Source of the DNA: a virus
Length of the DNA stretch: 64,000 nucleotides
Virus record (IMG/VR): IMGVR_UViG_3300036770_007547
Span: 124,001-188,000 of that record
Direction: 5' to 3' (one strand)
This document shows positions 60,981 to 64,000 of this stretch, in pieces. Position 1 is the first letter of the stretch, and each line of letters begins with the position of its first letter. Position numbers and translations under genes: made by a program. The notes beneath the pieces were generated by a model. It was not told where the DNA came from and ran no database searches. It saw only the letters and a program-made list of their open reading frames with translations.

Positions 60981-62684
60981 ATGGCATATACGATTAACTT
61001 AACAGATGGCAGTATTTTTGCTACCATCGCCGACGGTACAATCAATACCAGCTCAAGCATGGTGCTTGTTGGTAAGAACTACGCTGGATACGGCGAGTTC
61101 CTCGACGAGAACTTTATACATCTGCTAGAGAATGGTGCTAACACCACTCCCCCTGGAGCTCCGCTCACTGGACAGTTGTGGTGGGACAAAACCAACAACG
61201 TGATGAAGGTCTATAACGGCACCACGTTCAAGGTTATTTCAGCGTCAACTGCTGCGGCCACACAGCCTACTTCAAACGTGGCTGGTGACCTTTGGTTTGA
61301 CACCGTCAATCAACAGCTCAAAGTCTACAACGGCGCCAACTTTATCCTGGTAGGACCAGCCAGCTCGGCCGGTGAGGGAACGTCAGGTGCGATCGTCACC
61401 ACAATCACTGACAACCTCGCAGTCGATCACGTGGTGATCCAGCTGTATGTGCAGAACGTGTTGGTGGGTTTGATCAGCAAAGACCCCACATTTACACCGG
61501 TTCCCGCTATCTCGGGTTTTGCCACAGTGAGTCCTGGAATCCAGTTGTCGACCACTGTTTCCAGCGTGTTGTTCCGCGGAACTGCCACCAATAGCCAGAC
61601 CTTGGACAGCCTAAACAGCACACAATTTTTGCGCAGCGACACCAACGATACCACGTCAGGCACCCTGGGCATTCTCAACGACACTGGTTTCACAGTGGGT
61701 CTAGACCAAGATGCCAAGATATCGGTCAACACCATTACTTCTGAAATCACATTACAGAACCAAACACAAGATGCCAACCTCAGCCTCAAGGTCAATGACG
61801 GTGGTGCAGTGACCACAGTGTTTTTTGCCAATGGCGCCACTGGTGAGGTCAGCATCCCCACCACAGTCACAGCCACCGGCAACGTCACCGCACCTTACTT
61901 TATTGGTAACGTGATCGGTGGTATTTCGGGCAACATCGGTGCTCCAGGTAACACCACACAAGTGATCTACAATGACACCGGGCTCCTGGCAGCTTCGTCG
62001 AGCTTCACGTTCAACAGCAGCACCAATGCTCTCACAGTGGCCGGCAATATTTCCGGCGGCAACCTTTATGCGTCTGGTGGTATCACCAGCACAGAGAGCT
62101 TGGTCAAAATCGGTGGCAACGGTGTTGGAAACATTGGTCAGAGCACCAACACGTTCAACACAGTGTTTTCGGCCAATGGTGTGTTTACCGCAGCTTCGGT
62201 TGAATCCATCACCAAGACCGGTGCCAACGGTATCGGAAACATCGGATCTAGTACCAGCGTGTTCAACACAGTGTTCGCTAAAGCTACTTCAGCACAGTAC
62301 GCTGACGTGGCCGAGCGTTTTGCTGCCGACGAAGTGTTGGAAGCTGGAACCGTGGTCGAGCTTGGTGGTCCAGCAGAGATCACTCGCTCCACCGAAGAAC
62401 TCAGTGAAAGCGTGTTTGGCGTGATATCAACTCGTGCGGCCTATCTCATGAACTCGGCAGCAGGCGACGATGAAACCCACCCACCAGTGGCTATGACAGG
62501 TCGAGTACCGGTCAAAGTCAAAGGCACGGTGCAAAAAGGTGATCGCTTGGTGTCAGCCGGCGAGGGTATGGCTCGAGCAGCTAAACGCGGCGAAGCCACA
62601 CCGTTTAACACGATTGGTCGAGCTCTTGAAGACAAAACCACAAACGATATCGGAATGGTAGAGGCCATCGTTACTATAAAATAA
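60981..62684 (+). CDS. Tail-fibre-like virion protein with conserved C-terminal domain (567 aa)
   Basis: The N-terminal 130 residues (M-A-Y-T-I-N-L-T-D-G-S, N-Y-A-G-Y-G-E-F-L-D-E-N-F, then two L-W-W-D/L-W-F-D, V-Y-N-G modules) form a family common to aquatic T4-like virion proteins. GN-I-TA/F-IGN fibre repeats fill about 290-430. The C-terminus (about 435-567) begins A-Q-Y-A-D-V-A-E-R-F and includes G-T-V-V-E-L-G-G, V-F-G-V-I-S-T, G-R-V-P-V-K-V-K-G and K-G-D-R-L-V-S-A-G, a conserved fibre-end domain. The repeats link it to the minus-strand fibre genes at the other end of the window. Confidence 0.78.
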   Translation: MAYTINLTDGSIFATIADGTINTSSSMVLVGKNYAGYGEFLDENFIHLLENGANTTPPGAPLTGQLWWDKTNNVMKVYNGTTFKVISASTAAATQPTSNVAGDLWFDTVNQQLKVYNGANFILVGPASSAGEGTSGAIVTTITDNLAVDHVVIQLYVQNVLVGLISKDPTFTPVPAISGFATVSPGIQLSTTVSSVLFRGTATNSQTLDSLNSTQFLRSDTNDTTSGTLGILNDTGFTVGLDQDAKISVNTITSEITLQNQTQDANLSLKVNDGGAVTTVFFANGATGEVSIPTTVTATGNVTAPYFIGNVIGGISGNIGAPGNTTQVIYNDTGLLAASSSFTFNSSTNALTVAGNISGGNLYASGGITSTESLVKIGGNGVGNIGQSTNTFNTVFSANGVFTAASVESITKTGANGIGNIGSSTSVFNTVFAKATSAQYADVAERFAADEVLEAGTVVELGGPAEITRSTEELSESVFGVISTRAAYLMNSAAGDDETHPPVAMTGRVPVKVKGTVQKGDRLVSAGEGMARAAKRGEATPFNTIGRALEDKTTNDIGMVEAIVTIK

Positions 62685-62699
62685 TTAGGACAAAGTAGC

Positions 62700-63683
62700 A
62701 TGACTTATTCTAGCCAGCAGTTAATTGAAGCCGCAGACTACAACGGATTTGTGTCCACCAACGCACAGAACATGAATGGGTTGTTGGGCACAGGTTCTAG
62801 TGATCGTGGTCTTGGACAGACCACATTGAGCACGGTAGCGGCCGAAGAACTAGTCACTGCTACACAATGGGCCACTCTCGTGAACTCTGTAGACAATCTT
62901 GCAGCACATCAGGGCACCACGATAACTGCCAGATCCGCACCGGTAACTGGTAACACCATTGAAATCTTGGCCAACCTAGGTACCGACATCACCAGTCTAG
63001 ACACCAATCGTGGCTGGGCCAACGTGGTTGGTACCACCATCAACACTTTCAGTGGCACCACTTCAAAAACCACCGACACTGGTTCCGGTACATCTGCTTG
63101 GACCATAACCTTTACACACACCATCACTTTTGCCAGTGCCAATGCTGCTAGATACTTTTTCAACGCTGGTGGTCGCATCAAATGGGAAACGTCCAAGACA
63201 TCCACGGGGCAGCAAGCTGACACCGAGTGGAATGATCTAGCCAATACCCTGGTGGGCGACATTTACATCACAGGTGGTGTCACTACACAGAACATCGTTG
63301 GTACCAACTATACTGGCACCACCAAAGTTGGCGGAACCGGCACACCCAACGTGTTGTTGACTGGCACGGGATGGTACGATCTCACCACCAGTGACACACT
63401 GATCTATCGCCAATATGCTGATACTGCCCCCTATACCGGTCAGTACATAGCCATCAATGCCAAAACAGCAGCATCGGGCACTCAATTGGTGTTGACCACT
63501 ACTTGGGTGGATCCGGGCGGTGGCACCTTCAACACCAGCGTGATAACTGGCGGTACAGCCACCAGCAGTCCGTTTACTACATTTGGTACTGCTCCAGCCA
63601 CAGTGGTTACCGTGATTCCTGCTGGCACCACTTATATCACCAATACTTGGGGTACACCCAGCATAGCAGCCTCGGTGGCCTGA
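62700..63683 (+). CDS. Tail/fibre-type virion protein (327 aa)
   Basis: The sequence opens M-T-Y-S-S-Q-Q-L-I-E-A-A-D-Y-N-G-F, then helical (40-80), followed by a long Thr/Gly/Asn-rich beta region. F-F-N-A-G-G-R-I-K-W near 155-165 is a motif I associate with virion proteins of aquatic T4-like phages. The C-terminus is low in charge. It is the last structural gene of the plus-strand block. AGGA lies about 12 bases upstream. A fibre or collar location is likely but unproven. Confidence 0.68.
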   Translation: MTYSSQQLIEAADYNGFVSTNAQNMNGLLGTGSSDRGLGQTTLSTVAAEELVTATQWATLVNSVDNLAAHQGTTITARSAPVTGNTIEILANLGTDITSLDTNRGWANVVGTTINTFSGTTSKTTDTGSGTSAWTITFTHTITFASANAARYFFNAGGRIKWETSKTSTGQQADTEWNDLANTLVGDIYITGGVTTQNIVGTNYTGTTKVGGTGTPNVLLTGTGWYDLTTSDTLIYRQYADTAPYTGQYIAINAKTAASGTQLVLTTTWVDPGGGTFNTSVITGGTATSSPFTTFGTAPATVVTVIPAGTTYITNTWGTPSIAASVA

Positions 63684-63688
63684 TTGGC

Positions 63689-63718
63689 TTGACAATCTGC
63701 CCCGGCATCTAGTACAAT
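63689..63718 (+). promoter_or_regulatory. Sigma-70-like promoter abutting the last gene
   Basis: TTGACA (63689-63694) and TACAAT (63713-63718) are 18 bases apart. The -10 box ends 6 bases before the ATG, so the predicted start is the A of the ATG. There is no ribosome site between. Confidence 0.6.
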
Positions 63719-63724
63719 AACTAG

Positions 63725-64000
63725 ATGAATCCCGAAGACATCGTTGCTTTATCCCGCAGCAGATTCGATCATGAATCTGCTCGCCGGGTGCTCAAAGAAA
63801 AATATCAAGCCAAACTTGTGTTTGCACATGCCGGCGGTATGTGGCAAGCTGGTCCAGAATTGCAGACCACTTTGCTGACTTGTCCAGAACCCGAAGCCGT
63901 GATACTAGATCTCTATGAAACACCGGTAAAAATCAATGTCCAGGATCTTATGACCAAAAGCCAAGAGCGTTGGCAAGAACAAATGACGGCTTGGCTGATC
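63725..64000 (+). CDS. Conserved phage protein, N-terminal 92 residues (runs off right edge)
   Basis: It begins M-N-P-E-D-I-V-A-L-S-R-S-R-F-D-H-E-S-A-R-R, then F-A-H-A-G-G-M-W-Q-A and V-I-L-D-L-Y-E-T-P-V-K-I. R-F-D-H-E-(T/S)-A and F-A-H-A-G-G-M-W are motifs I recall from an unassigned protein of aquatic T4-likes encoded near baseplate genes. It is the only gene here with a sigma-70-like promoter and no late element, suggesting earlier expression than the block before it. The function is unknown. Confidence 0.7.
   Translation, partial: MNPEDIVALSRSRFDHESARRVLKEKYQAKLVFAHAGGMWQAGPELQTTLLTCPEPEAVILDLYETPVKINVQDLMTKSQERWQEQMTAWLI

Noticed and set aside
1-64000. CRISPR arrays, insertion sequences, integrase or attachment sites
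   Set aside because: No regularly spaced direct repeats with unique spacers, no transposase or integrase gene, and no terminal inverted repeats with target duplications were seen. All DNA-level repeats found lie inside structural genes.

Overview
This window is part of the genome of a T4-like contractile-tailed phage (myovirus). The diagnostic set is the prohead and capsid run gp20 (portal), small core proteins, gp21 (protease), gp22 (scaffold) and gp23 (major capsid), together with baseplate proteins gp25 and gp6, hub factors gp26/gp51, the recombination nuclease gp46/gp47, and the late sigma factor gp55. Several products resemble proteins I associate from memory with aquatic (cyanophage/pelagiphage-type) relatives rather than coliphage T4. 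Examples are the small protein beside the portal, the giant protein after gp6, and proteins built from GN(I/V)TA-type repeats. The host cannot be named from the sequence. No tRNA, CRISPR array or insertion sequence was seen.

Layout. 1-9967, minus strand: a bank of modular tail-fibre or receptor-type proteins plus one non-structural protein. 10016-11248: two small virion-type proteins. 11266-11291: a strong terminator. 11313-17191, minus: gp23, gp22, gp21, acidic core protein, 72-aa core protein and gp20. 17206-21858, minus: a 1550-aa tape measure with an embedded M15 (VanY-type) peptidase domain. 21912-23466, plus: gp26, gp51 and a conserved unknown. 23423-24479: an aminoacyl-transferase-like GNAT gene and a DUF6614-type gene. 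24480-24929: a gene-free stretch rich in inverted repeats. 24930-32183, minus: one compact operon reading gp55, gp47, unknown, gp46, radical SAM, radical SAM, GIY-YIG. 32288-63683, plus: the baseplate block, namely three coiled-coil/linker proteins, a LysM/gp53-like protein, a gp5-type spike, gp25, gp6, a 4985-aa giant, and further tail proteins. A last gene runs off the right edge.

Regulation. Copies of a T4-type late promoter element (NATAAATA) sit just upstream of genes on both strands, matching the encoded gp55. gp55 itself appears to have a sigma-70-like promoter overlapping a late element, as expected for a gene needed before late transcription and then autoregulated. Several elements lie so close to the start codon, with no Shine-Dalgarno sequence, that leaderless mRNAs are predicted.

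Most interesting observations: a probable -1 frameshift joining gp26 to gp51, in the style of tail-assembly chaperones; a seven-motif FG-GAP (integrin-like) propeller inside the giant baseplate protein; the tape-measure M15 domain in a phage whose spike shows no lysozyme domain; the radical SAM/SPASM pair co-transcribed with the recombination nuclease and sigma factor; the leaderless-promoter pattern; and a hairpin masking the ribosome-binding site of the 9383-9967 gene.
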